Origin: an uncultured Clostridia bacterium
GTDB lineage: Bacteria > Bacillota > Clostridia > Christensenellales > Borkfalkiaceae
NCBI GenBank assembly: GCA_947631925.1
Contig: CANRNE010000007.1
Span: 16,376 to 80,375, forward strand
Reading direction: 5' to 3'
Length of the DNA: 64,000 nucleotides
The translations under genes were made by a program, and so were the position numbers. The notes below the pieces were generated by a model that saw only the letters and a program-made list of their open reading frames with translations, had not been told where the DNA came from and made no database searches. Position 1 is the first letter of the stretch. Each line of letters begins with the position of its first letter. Below, one piece after another: positions 29,615-37,606 of this stretch.

Positions 29615-31795
29615 ATGAAGAAGACACAGAAAGCATTGGCAGTCGGAGTAGCGGCAGTCCTCGCCTGCGGGACGCTCGCGGGCTGCGATGCACTCACGAC
29701 CACCGACAGCGTGAAGGACTACGCACAGATTATCGCCACCGTGGACATCCGCGACAGCGAGAACTTCACTACGGAATTCGGTGCGGACTGCAAGGACTTT
29801 ATCCTGCCCTCCGAGATTACCAAGCAGGAGATGGCAGCAAGCTTTATTTCCAACTACAGCTATCTCGCCCAGTACGGCTATGACGTCTCCGACATCTTCG
29901 ACATGATTGCCGAATCCCTTGCCGAGCGGCAGGTCCGCGTGCAGTATGCGGTAGCCAAGCTCGCCCACATGTATCTCACGGCGACGGAGGACAAGACCTC
30001 CTACGCCGACGGCGATGCGGCGGCATACAAGGCCGCAACACAGGGGAAGACGGGCGAAGAGGCGCGGGTCGCCTCCCTCGAGTTCTTCCTCACCGACGAC
30101 GAGGCGGCGAAGGCGAAGTACGACGTGCGCGTCTCCGTCAACAGCTCCCTCGACAGCGCGGAGCAAAGCTTCATCAACGCCACGGACGACGATGACAGCT
30201 CTTCCGACTCCGTCCGCACGCTCCCCACGGGGGCAGACACCGAGAACGAAGATTACTTCGTCGGAAAGCCCGGGGAAGACGGCAATGAGAAGGGATACGC
30301 CATCTACACGGGACTTCCCGCCCAGCTCACGAACAACGAATACGAGCCGCAGGACGGCTCCACGCTCACCACGCGCAAGAAGGCATACAACCGCTTTGTC
30401 GCGAGCCTGCGCGCCAACAGCATGCTCGGCGCCTCCGAAGAGACGGTGGACGTCGAGACGACTTCTTATTTCTATCTCCAGCTCCGCTCCCAGTATGAGA
30501 CGGCCATCTTAAACAAGGTGGACGACATCCTCACCGAGGAAGCGGAAAAAGGCCTCAGCCAAACCTTCGCCGAGAAGACCTTCAACGAGACGCTCGCCGC
30601 CCAGAAGGAGAAGTTCGAGGACTACTCCGCCTTCGAAACCGACTTCAACGGCATCTCCGACAGCTCCTTAATCCTTGCAACCAACGACAGAAATTACGGC
30701 TACGTCATCAACATCCTTCTTCCCTTCTCCACCGCGCAGAGCCAGCAGCTCACCGACGCCACGGCGGACAAGGGCGGCAAGGGCGACAAGTTCGCCACCC
30801 GCCAGAAGCTCCTCGAAAAGATTATCGCGACCGACCAGCGCGGCACGTGGTTTACGGGGAGCGACGACCTCTCCTTCGTGTCGACGGACGCCTACACGGG
30901 CGACGTGGCGACGAGAGACCGCCTCTTCTTCGAGAACAGCCTGACCAAGTCGGGCGAGGGCGAAAAGTACGAGGCCATCAAGAACTACTACGGCAAGTAC
31001 ACCTACAACGGCACCGCAACGGCCAAAGAGGAGGACGGCAAGACGACGTACACCTTAAAGCCCGCGCGCATCGACATCGACGGGTTCCTCTCCGAGATGC
31101 AGAACTACCTCGGCTATGCGAAGGACGGAAGCGGCAACGCGCTTCAGGTCAGCTTCGACAATGGGTTCACTCCCGCAGGCGACCATTCGGCATACTTTGC
31201 AAAGGACTCCTTCACCTTCACCGACACCGCAGACGGGCACAAGAAGGGGGACGTCGATTACTCCCAATTCGTCTATGCGAGCGGCAAGGTGAGCGGCACT
31301 ACCGCCTTCGACGCCAACAAGATGTTCGTCAAGGGCTCTTGGGAGAACACCGCATTCTCGGTTATAAACGAGCTCTCGTTTGCGTATAATACGGATACGG
31401 CGGGTCTCAACACCTATCTCGGTTACATGATTTCCCCGTACAAGACCTCTTTCATGGCGGAATTCGAGTACGCGGCACAGCAAGTCGTCGCCAAGGGCGC
31501 GGGCAACTTCATCGTCATTCCCACCGACTACGGCTGGCACATCATCTACTGCACCTTCTCGTTTGCGGACATGGCAACGGATGCGACGACGCCTTACACC
31601 TTCGATTACGAAGCGCGCAAGGGCGGCTCTTCGGAGCAGGAGAACAGCTTCTCCTACCTCTACTTCGAGGCGCTCAAGACGCAGGCGGTCAACAGCTACC
31701 TGTCCGAGTCGCAGTCCAAGGTGCGCAACGACTACTATGCCGACGGCACCCACCTCATCGAAGAGGCCTTCGCGGACCTCAAGAACCTCGGTTAA
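29615..31795 (+). CDS. Lipoprotein with parvulin/SurA-like C-terminal region (putative foldase)
   Basis: The 726-residue product has a lipoprotein signal peptide with lipobox LAGC (Cys24), so it should be anchored on the outer face of the membrane. The C-terminal part contains SFMAEFEYAAQQVVAKGAGN and TDYGWHIIYC, the end pattern of parvulin-type peptidyl-prolyl isomerases (PrsA/SurA), and the helical N-terminal part resembles a SurA-N chaperone domain. At more than twice PrsA length it includes long Asp/Ser/Thr-rich insertions, so activity is uncertain. AAGGAG precedes the ATG. uppP follows 24 nt later and is probably co-transcribed. Confidence 0.7.
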   Translation: MKKTQKALAVGVAAVLACGTLAGCDALTTTDSVKDYAQIIATVDIRDSENFTTEFGADCKDFILPSEITKQEMAASFISNYSYLAQYGYDVSDIFDMIAESLAERQVRVQYAVAKLAHMYLTATEDKTSYADGDAAAYKAATQGKTGEEARVASLEFFLTDDEAAKAKYDVRVSVNSSLDSAEQSFINATDDDDSSSDSVRTLPTGADTENEDYFVGKPGEDGNEKGYAIYTGLPAQLTNNEYEPQDGSTLTTRKKAYNRFVASLRANSMLGASEETVDVETTSYFYLQLRSQYETAILNKVDDILTEEAEKGLSQTFAEKTFNETLAAQKEKFEDYSAFETDFNGISDSSLILATNDRNYGYVINILLPFSTAQSQQLTDATADKGGKGDKFATRQKLLEKIIATDQRGTWFTGSDDLSFVSTDAYTGDVATRDRLFFENSLTKSGEGEKYEAIKNYYGKYTYNGTATAKEEDGKTTYTLKPARIDIDGFLSEMQNYLGYAKDGSGNALQVSFDNGFTPAGDHSAYFAKDSFTFTDTADGHKKGDVDYSQFVYASGKVSGTTAFDANKMFVKGSWENTAFSVINELSFAYNTDTAGLNTYLGYMISPYKTSFMAEFEYAAQQVVAKGAGNFIVIPTDYGWHIIYCTFSFADMATDATTPYTFDYEARKGGSSEQENSFSYLYFEALKTQAVNSYLSESQSKVRNDYYADGTHLIEEAFADLKNLG

Positions 31796-31819
31796 TCCAC
31801 GCACCCGCCGCGGGTGCCG

Positions 31820-32617
31820 ATGAGATTTATCCTCTATTGTATTTTCCTCGGAGCGGTGCAGGGACTCACAGAGTTCCTGCCCGTTTCTTCAAGCGGACAT
31901 CTCGTCCTGCTCGAGCGGCTGCTCGGCGTATCCTTTTCGGGCGGAAGCATGACCTTTCTCAACCTCATGCTCCACCTCGGGACGCTGCTGGCGGTCGTTA
32001 TTTCCTACCGAAAAGAGATTGCCGCACTCTTCAAAACACCGAAAAAGATCCTCCTTCTCGGCGTTGCGACCCTGCCCGCGGCGGCCGCGGGACTGCTCTT
32101 CGGGGACGCCGTCGACGGCCTGTTTGCGGGGGAATGGGGGAGCCTCCTTCTCGCATGTTCCTTTTTTGTTACGGCGTGCCTGCTGTTTGTCTGCGGGAAA
32201 GTGAGGCGAAAGCCGCGCGCGTTCGGCATGCGGCAGACGGTGGCGATGGGGCTCATGCAGGCGGTCGCAATCTTCCCGGGAATCTCGCGGAGCGGCTCCA
32301 CGATTGCGGCGGGAACGCTCGCGGGAGCGGACTCCGAAGAGGCGTCGACGTTCTCCTTTCTGATGAGCATTCCCATCATCCTCGGTGGCTTCTTCGTCGG
32401 ACTGCTCGGCGCGCTCACAAAGGGCTCTTCCTCGGGCATGGGTGCCTCGGATATCGTCGGAGTACTCCTCGGCGTCGCCGTCTCCGCGGGGTTCGGCATG
32501 GCGTCGCTCCGCCTCATGAAGAAGCTCGCACGGCACGGAAATTACAAGTGGTTTTCGCTCTATCTGTGCCTTCTCGCCGCCGCGGTGCTCTGCCTGCATT
32601 GTTTCGGGCGCGTATAA
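31820..32617 (+). CDS. uppP: Undecaprenyl-diphosphatase
   Basis: Integral membrane phosphatase that recycles undecaprenyl diphosphate to the lipid carrier used for peptidoglycan and other envelope polymers; it also gives bacitracin tolerance. The 265-residue protein has both signature regions, GLTEFLPVSSSGHLVL near the N-terminus and FPGISRSGSTIAAG in the middle, and about eight membrane helices. I favour the ATG at 31820 over a GTG 6 nt upstream; the region between includes the hairpin GCACCCGC/GCGGGTGC (31801-31817), which may tune translation. Confidence 0.95.
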   Translation: MRFILYCIFLGAVQGLTEFLPVSSSGHLVLLERLLGVSFSGGSMTFLNLMLHLGTLLAVVISYRKEIAALFKTPKKILLLGVATLPAAAAGLLFGDAVDGLFAGEWGSLLLACSFFVTACLLFVCGKVRRKPRAFGMRQTVAMGLMQAVAIFPGISRSGSTIAAGTLAGADSEEASTFSFLMSIPIILGGFFVGLLGALTKGSSSGMGASDIVGVLLGVAVSAGFGMASLRLMKKLARHGNYKWFSLYLCLLAAAVLCLHCFGRV

Positions 32618-32659
32618 AGATTTCCCCGCCGCGCATACTGCAGGTACGGAGGTAAAACC

Positions 32660-32812
32660 ATGAAACTCAATTGCGGTGACGTCTGCCCCAAGACGGGCGC
32701 GTACAAAGTCGTGGACAGAAACGGCAAAGTCGTGAACACCGTCTATGTCGGCGAGGGCGAAACGATGCCCCCCACACAGTATTCCGACTGTCATTACGAA
32801 TCCGACTTTTGA
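32660..32812 (+). CDS. Small protein of 50 residues with three cysteines, YjzC-like
   Basis: A strong ribosome site (GGAGGT) precedes the ATG of a 51-codon frame. The peptide starts MKLNCGDVCPKTGAYKVVDR and ends SDCHYESDF; Cys5, Cys9, Cys44 and His45 could bind a metal. The pattern of a CGxxCP(x)(S/T)G start followed by two short strands resembles small YjzC-like proteins of Firmicutes, but this is only a visual match. It follows uppP by 42 nt and is closed by a strong terminator. Function unknown. Confidence 0.7.
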   Translation: MKLNCGDVCPKTGAYKVVDRNGKVVNTVYVGEGETMPPTQYSDCHYESDF

Positions 32813-32817
32813 CGGGG

Positions 32818-32847
32818 AAGCGCCGCGGCATTTGCCGCGGCGCTTTT
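32818..32847 (+). terminator. Rho-independent terminator
   Basis: Stem AAGCGCCGCGGCA/TGCCGCGGCGCTT with a short T-rich loop and TTTT. Confidence 0.9.
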
Positions 32848-32897
32848 GCACTTCTTTTTTCTGCCCTGCATAGCATGATAAAAAACGAGAGGTGGAT

Positions 32898-33371
32898 ATG
32901 GAAGTCAAACGGGATGTCAAGTCGCTCCGCACGGTCTCTTCTGCCTATGCGGGCCGCAGCGGGCTCCTCACGGCCGTACTGCAGTATTTTTATCAGGCAA
33001 TCGCGCTCGCAGACACCGACGAGGCGCTGTCGCGCGAGTTCGAACGGTTGGGAGGGGAGAAGCTCCGCCAGCTCTTCCGCCTCGGCAGTCTCATCGCAAA
33101 GTTGGGCGCAAGTCCCGTCTTCACGACGCTCCCGCCCTTCCCCGTCTCCTACTTTTCCGCCTCCTGCGTGGAATACGGAAAGACGCCCGCAAGCATGCTC
33201 GCGGCGGATTTTGCGATGGAGAGCAACCTTACGGAGAAGTTTTGCACGATTTCGGAGGAGCTCGAGGACCCCGCCGCGCTCGCCGTCATCAAGGACATTT
33301 CAGAGGAGACGAAGGGGCATCTTGCCGCGGTGCGGAGGCAAATGAAGCGTCTTCAGACTTCTCCGGCATAA
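32898..33371 (+). CDS. Ferritin-like helical protein (metal ligands degenerate)
   Basis: The 157-residue all-helical protein resembles ferritin/rubrerythrin-like domains: LLTAVLQYFYQAIALADTDE, EFERLGGEKLRQLFRLGSLI, later NLTEKFCTISEELEDPAALA and DISEETKGHLAAVRRQM. The spacing of four helices fits, but the expected ExxH ligand pairs are largely missing (EKLR in place of ExRH; only one late ETKGH), so iron binding is doubtful. AGAGGTGG precedes the ATG at 32898; a GTG 6 nt upstream overlaps this site. The 3' end overlaps the convergent gene by 83 bp. Confidence 0.55.
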   Translation: MEVKRDVKSLRTVSSAYAGRSGLLTAVLQYFYQAIALADTDEALSREFERLGGEKLRQLFRLGSLIAKLGASPVFTTLPPFPVSYFSASCVEYGKTPASMLAADFAMESNLTEKFCTISEELEDPAALAVIKDISEETKGHLAAVRRQMKRLQTSPA

Positions 33372-34071
33372 ATTTCCAGTACCGTACGGGCATGTAGCCG
33401 CGCATCTGGCGGAGCCGCTCGCGGGAGGGGAGGTTGACGCTCTTGTAGTACTTCTTCCAGAGAGACTGCCAGCCCGCCTCATCCGCAGAGAGAATAATTT
33501 CCGCCTTTTCGAGGGGCGCGAGGAAGGTGTTCTGCCCGTCATAGACGGCAGCCTTTCCCCGCCGCACGTCGTGAATGACGAAGGGATAGCCGGTGAGGCG
33601 GGAGCGGAAGTGCGGCACCAACAGGTCGCAGATGTCGTTGTCGGGCGAAATGGGGGCGTACATAGCCCCGCTCGCGCATTCGAGAAAGCGCAAAAACCCG
33701 TGCATGCGGTGAATCTCGAATTCCACCCGCCGCATGCTCTCCGTCGCCGCGATGACGGCATCCTCCGCCAACATCTTTCGGACGGGCGCGCCGTATGCCG
33801 CAATCATCCGCATATAGTTGTATGCGACCGCATCCCTGTCCTCCGCCCCGCTGCGAAGGAGCAAGTCGAGGTCGTGCATGCAGTCCTTGTCGAGTTCGAG
33901 AAGCCGCGCCTCCGCACGGGCGGCCCGCGCCTTGTCCGCCCGCACGAACGCCGTCCGCTGGCCCAGTCCGAGCTGGTGATTCCCGCTCGTGAGCACGGCA
34001 TCCTCATCAGGATAGGCGAGCAGGAACGCCGTCAAAAAAGCCTCTTTACTGCCGTCATAGAAGTAAATCAT
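33289..34071 (-). CDS. DUF4130/TIGR03915-type DNA repair-associated protein
   Basis: The 260-residue protein begins MIYFYDGSKEAFLTAFLLAY and contains DRDAVAYNYMRMIAAYG, MRRVEFEIHRMHGFLRFLEC, YAPISPDNDICDLLVPHF, PFVIHDVRRGKAAVYDG and WKKYYKSVNLPSRERLRQMR ending with RYWKFMPE, the hallmark of the DUF4130 family. Its usual partner is the radical SAM protein encoded directly upstream (4-nt ATGA overlap). In other bacteria DUF4130 can be fused to a UdgX-type uracil-DNA glycosylase, which links it to nucleic acid repair; the reaction is unknown. The last about 25 residues extend beyond the family end and overlap the ferritin-like gene. Confidence 0.85.
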   Translation of the reverse strand: MIYFYDGSKEAFLTAFLLAYPDEDAVLTSGNHQLGLGQRTAFVRADKARAARAEARLLELDKDCMHDLDLLLRSGAEDRDAVAYNYMRMIAAYGAPVRKMLAEDAVIAATESMRRVEFEIHRMHGFLRFLECASGAMYAPISPDNDICDLLVPHFRSRLTGYPFVIHDVRRGKAAVYDGQNTFLAPLEKAEIILSADEAGWQSLWKKYYKSVNLPSRERLRQMRGYMPVRYWKFMPEKSEDASFASAPRQDAPSSPLKCP

Positions 34072-35303
34072 AATTCCCCCGTGAGCGCGGACTGCGCCGC
34101 CATGCTTTCAAAGGTGCTCATCTGCACACCCGTGCCCTTTTCCGCGAGCAGTCCCTTGATTGCAGCTTCCCGTCCGCCGAAATATTTCCCGCCCGCCGTG
34201 ATGAAATGACGGGCATTTTTCATGGCTATCTTCATCCTTTTCAAGTCCTCGAAGGTGAGGCGGGTGTACCGTCTCGCCTCTAAAATTTTATACGCGCTCC
34301 TCGCCCCGATGCCGGGCACGCGCAGCAGCATCTCGAGGGGCGCCGTGTTGATTTCCACGGGAAAGAGCTGCATGTGCCGCAGCGCCCAGCTGCACTTCGG
34401 GTCGTATTCGAGGGAGAGGTTCCCGTCCTCTTCGACAATCTCCTCCACGTCAAATCCGTAGAAGCGGAGCAGCCAGTCCGCCTGATAGAGGCGGTGCTCC
34501 CGCATCGGCCCCGCGGCAATATCGGGCAGAAGGGAGTCATGCACGACGGGCACATAGGAGGAATAGTACACCCGCTTCAGCCCCGTCTTGCGGTATAAAC
34601 TCTGCGTGAGCCGCAGAATCTGTCCGTCGGGCTCGGGCGACGCCCCGACGATGAGCTGCGTCGTCTGTCCCGCGGGCAGGAAGTGTCCCTTGCGCTTTTC
34701 CTCCCGAAATTGCAGTTTTTCGCGCTGTAACTGCCGCATGGGGAGGAGCACGCTCTCCTTCGACTTCTGCGGGGCGAGAAGTTTCAAACTCTGCTCCGAG
34801 GGAAGTTCGATGTTATAGCTCATGCGGTCGGCGTACTTCGCCGCCTCATGCACGAGCCGCTCGTCCGCATGGGGGATGCCCTTAAGATGGATATATCCGT
34901 AAAATTTATACTCCGTGCGCAGCTTCTTCACGGTGAGAAGGAGCTGTTCCATCGTGTAGTCGGGGGAGATGTGCACCGCCGAGGAGAGGAAGAGTCCCTC
35001 GATGTAGTTGCGCTTGTAGAAGTCGATGACGAGCTCACAAATCTCCTCGGGCGTCGCCGTGGTGCGGGGGACGTCCGCATCCGCGCGGGAGGGACAGTAC
35101 TTGCAGCGGAAGAGGCAGTCGTTGGAGAGCAAAATTTTCAGCAGGGAGATGCACCGCCCGTCGGGCGTGAAGGAATGACAGCACCCCGACGCATAGCCGT
35201 TCCCGATGCCGCCCTCATTTCTTCTTCCGCTCCCCGAGGAGGAGCACGAGACGTCGTATTTCGCGCTCTCCGTCAGAATTTTCAGCTTCTCTTCCGAAAT
35301 CAT
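34068..35303 (-). CDS. Putative DNA modification/repair radical SAM protein (TIGR03916-type)
   Basis: The 411-residue protein has the radical SAM cluster motif CLFRCKYC, preceded by a conserved Cys/Ser/Gly-rich segment (YDVSCSSSGSGRR, then ASGCCHSFTPDGRC), and near the C-terminus a helix-hairpin-helix, LLRVPGIGARSAYKILEAR, which typically binds DNA. This is the family found beside DUF4130 proteins and annotated as DNA modification or repair. It is the first gene of the pair and has a strong promoter whose -10 ends 6 nt before the ATG, predicting a leaderless transcript. The substrate is unknown. Confidence 0.88.
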   Translation of the reverse strand: MISEEKLKILTESAKYDVSCSSSGSGRRNEGGIGNGYASGCCHSFTPDGRCISLLKILLSNDCLFRCKYCPSRADADVPRTTATPEEICELVIDFYKRNYIEGLFLSSAVHISPDYTMEQLLLTVKKLRTEYKFYGYIHLKGIPHADERLVHEAAKYADRMSYNIELPSEQSLKLLAPQKSKESVLLPMRQLQREKLQFREEKRKGHFLPAGQTTQLIVGASPEPDGQILRLTQSLYRKTGLKRVYYSSYVPVVHDSLLPDIAAGPMREHRLYQADWLLRFYGFDVEEIVEEDGNLSLEYDPKCSWALRHMQLFPVEINTAPLEMLLRVPGIGARSAYKILEARRYTRLTFEDLKRMKIAMKNARHFITAGGKYFGGREAAIKGLLAEKGTGVQMSTFESMAAQSALTGEL

Positions 35304-35309
35304 ATCCCC

Positions 35310-35338
35310 ATTTTAGCACAAATGTTCGGATAAGTCAA
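35310..35338 (-). promoter_or_regulatory. Sigma-A promoter predicting a leaderless mRNA (radical SAM gene)
   Basis: Minus strand TTGACT (35338-35333), 17-nt spacer, TAAAAT (35315-35310), then six bases (GGGGAT) and the ATG at 35303. This is the clearest leaderless arrangement in the window. Confidence 0.75.
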
Positions 35339-35379
35339 ACGTTTGTTCTTTGTTTTTTGAGAGGAAGAGGAAATTTTTC

Positions 35380-35408
35380 TTGACCTGCGCGCCCAAAACG
35401 GGTATAAT
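35380..35408 (+). promoter_or_regulatory. Sigma-A promoter of the two-component operon
   Basis: TTGACC (35380-35385), 17-nt spacer, TATAAT (35403-35408). Confidence 0.85.
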
Positions 35409-35482
35409 AACAGTATAAAACATTTGAAAGACGAAGTTTTCGGCGGGGATGCCCGACTATCGGAACAAGGGAGGGAAAAACG

Positions 35483-36154
35483 GTGAAAATCCTCATAGTG
35501 GACGACGAGGACATGATTCGTCTCGTATTGCGCGAGTACATCGAGTTCGAGGGCGGCGAAGCGGACGAGGCAACGGACGGCATGGAGGCGGTGGAGAAGT
35601 GCCGCGCCACGGAGTACGACGCCATCCTGATGGACGTCATGATGCCGCGGCTCGACGGATTTTCCGCCGTCAAGGAGATTCGCAAGTTCTCGGACACGCC
35701 CGTCATCATGCTCTCCGCGCGCGGTGAGGAGTACGACAAGCTCTTCGGCTTCGAGATGGGCTCGGACGACTACGTCACCAAGCCCTTCTCCCCCAAGGAA
35801 GTCATGGCGCGCATTCATGCCGTCATACGGCGGGGCCGCCCCAAGCAGAAGAACGAGCAGGTGCTCGAATTCGGCGGTCTCAAGGTGGACATCGCGGGAA
35901 GGAGTGTCTATGTGGACGGCGAGAAGGCGGAGCTCACCCCCAAGGAGTACGAGCTGCTCTTCTTCTTCGTGCAGAACGAGGGCGTCGCCCTCACGCGGGA
36001 CGTCCTCCTCAGCAAGGTCTGGGGGTACGACTTCTACGGGGACGACCGCACGGTGGATACCCACGTCAAGATGCTTCGGAGCAATCTCAAAGAATATCGC
36101 AAGTTTATCGTCACCCTGCGCGGGCATGGCTATAAGTTTGATTCGCAACAGTAA
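35483..36154 (+). CDS. OmpR/PhoB-family response regulator
   Basis: The 223-residue regulator has a receiver domain (about 1-120: acidic pair DDED near residue 7-10, phospho-acceptor Asp in ILMDVMMPRLDGF, conserved Ser/Thr in MLSARG, Lys in VTKPFSPKE) and a winged-helix DNA-binding domain (about 130-223: LTPKEYELLFFFVQNEGVAL, VWGYDF, RTVDTHVKMLRSNL, LRGHGYKF). The start is GTG with GGGAGGG upstream. Its kinase gene follows 12 nt later and a surface protein completes the operon, so it probably responds to an envelope signal. Confidence 0.95.
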   Translation: MKILIVDDEDMIRLVLREYIEFEGGEADEATDGMEAVEKCRATEYDAILMDVMMPRLDGFSAVKEIRKFSDTPVIMLSARGEEYDKLFGFEMGSDDYVTKPFSPKEVMARIHAVIRRGRPKQKNEQVLEFGGLKVDIAGRSVYVDGEKAELTPKEYELLFFFVQNEGVALTRDVLLSKVWGYDFYGDDRTVDTHVKMLRSNLKEYRKFIVTLRGHGYKFDSQQ

Positions 36155-36166
36155 AGGATTTCGCGG

Positions 36167-37606
36167 ATGAAAAAGCTGAAAGGAGTCTATCGCAACCTCA
36201 GGGTAATCCTTTGGTTCGCATTTACCGCATTTTCCATCGTGCTCATCCTCGTCTTCCTCGCGCTGCAGAGCCTTCTCGTGGGGCAGAGCTACCGCGCGCA
36301 GACAGTGGATTCCGTCACCAAGGCGGGCGAGGAGATGCGCGCCGCAGTCGCCGCCGCGGGCGGCGGCTCCTACAACCTGTGGAAACAGCAGGTGGAGATT
36401 GAGGAGGCGTACGACGTCACGGTCCGCTTCCTCGACCCCGACGGCAACGTGCTCTACAGTCAGGACGAGGGCAGATACAGCGACATCGTGCGGCAGGCGG
36501 AGAGGAGCCTCGTCGGAGGCAAGACGGACGTCGTCCTCAACTATGACAACGCCACCATCTATGCAACCGCGGTCACCCTCGAAGGGCAACGCATCTATCT
36601 GTGCGTGCTCGGCTTTCTGACGCGCATCCACGCCCTCGAGAGCAACCTCTGGTTCATGTCCCTCGTGACGGCGCTCTTCGCCGTCGTGCTCTCCTTCGTG
36701 TCGAGCGCCTTTGTCTCCAATGTCATCACCCGCCCCGTCTCCGAAGTGACGGCGCGCGCAAAACAGCTCGCCCGCGGTAGCTACGACGTCGCCTTCAAGG
36801 GCGATTACTACTGCATGGAGATAGCCGACCTGTCGGACGCGCTCGAATATGCCCGCGAGGAGATTTCCAAGGCGGACACCATGCAAAAGGAGCTCATCGC
36901 CAACGTCTCGCACGACTTCAAGACGCCCCTCACCATGATTAAGGCGTACGCCTCGATGATACGGGAAATCTCGGGCGATATCAAGGAGAAGCGGGACGCG
37001 CATGCGCAGATTATCGAGGACGAGGCGGACAGGCTCTCCTCCCTCGTGGACGACCTTTTGGACCTCTCCCGCATCCGCGCAGGCGTGGGAATTGCCCCGC
37101 CGCAGGTCTTCAACCTCTCCGAACTCGTCTATAAAATCGTCTCCCGCTTCGACTTTCTCGCCGCCACAAGGGGGTATGTCTTTGAACAGGACATCGAGGA
37201 TTCCCTCTATGCCTTTGCCGACCGCGGCAGAATCGAACAGGTCGTCTACAACCTCATCGGCAACGCCGTCAACTACACGGGGGAGGACAAGAAAGTCGTC
37301 GTCCGCCTCCATGCCAAGGAGGACGGCAGCAGCCGCTTCGAAGTCCTCGACACGGGGCGCGGCATTCCCGAGGAGGAGCTTCCCAACATCTGGGACAGAT
37401 ATTACCGCACCAAGGAGGCGCACAAGCGGCCCGTCCGCGGCACGGGGCTCGGCCTCTCCATCGTAAAGAACATTCTCGTCTCGCAGAACTGTCCCTTCGG
37501 CGTGCAGTCCGAAGTGGGAAAGGGGAGCTGCTTCTGGGCGGAATTCCCCGCCCCCGCAGGGCAGGAAGAGACGCAAAAAACCTCGCCGAAGGAGGATGAA
37601 ACGTGA
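36167..37606 (+). CDS. Sensor histidine kinase
   Basis: The 479-residue kinase has a first membrane helix (about 13-35), an extracellular sensor region of about 130 residues, a second helix (about 165-188), a HAMP linker (about 190-240), the HisKA box VSHDFKTPLTMIKAYASMI with the phospho-accepting His, and a HATPase domain with N-box NLIGNAVNYTGE, G1 DTGRGIPEEELPNIWDRYYR and G2 GTGLGLSIVKNIL. It pairs with the response regulator just upstream. The downstream extracellular protein starts inside its stop codon region (GTGA overlap), suggesting a sensor accessory protein. Confidence 0.95.
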   Translation: MKKLKGVYRNLRVILWFAFTAFSIVLILVFLALQSLLVGQSYRAQTVDSVTKAGEEMRAAVAAAGGGSYNLWKQQVEIEEAYDVTVRFLDPDGNVLYSQDEGRYSDIVRQAERSLVGGKTDVVLNYDNATIYATAVTLEGQRIYLCVLGFLTRIHALESNLWFMSLVTALFAVVLSFVSSAFVSNVITRPVSEVTARAKQLARGSYDVAFKGDYYCMEIADLSDALEYAREEISKADTMQKELIANVSHDFKTPLTMIKAYASMIREISGDIKEKRDAHAQIIEDEADRLSSLVDDLLDLSRIRAGVGIAPPQVFNLSELVYKIVSRFDFLAATRGYVFEQDIEDSLYAFADRGRIEQVVYNLIGNAVNYTGEDKKVVVRLHAKEDGSSRFEVLDTGRGIPEEELPNIWDRYYRTKEAHKRPVRGTGLGLSIVKNILVSQNCPFGVQSEVGKGSCFWAEFPAPAGQEETQKTSPKEDET

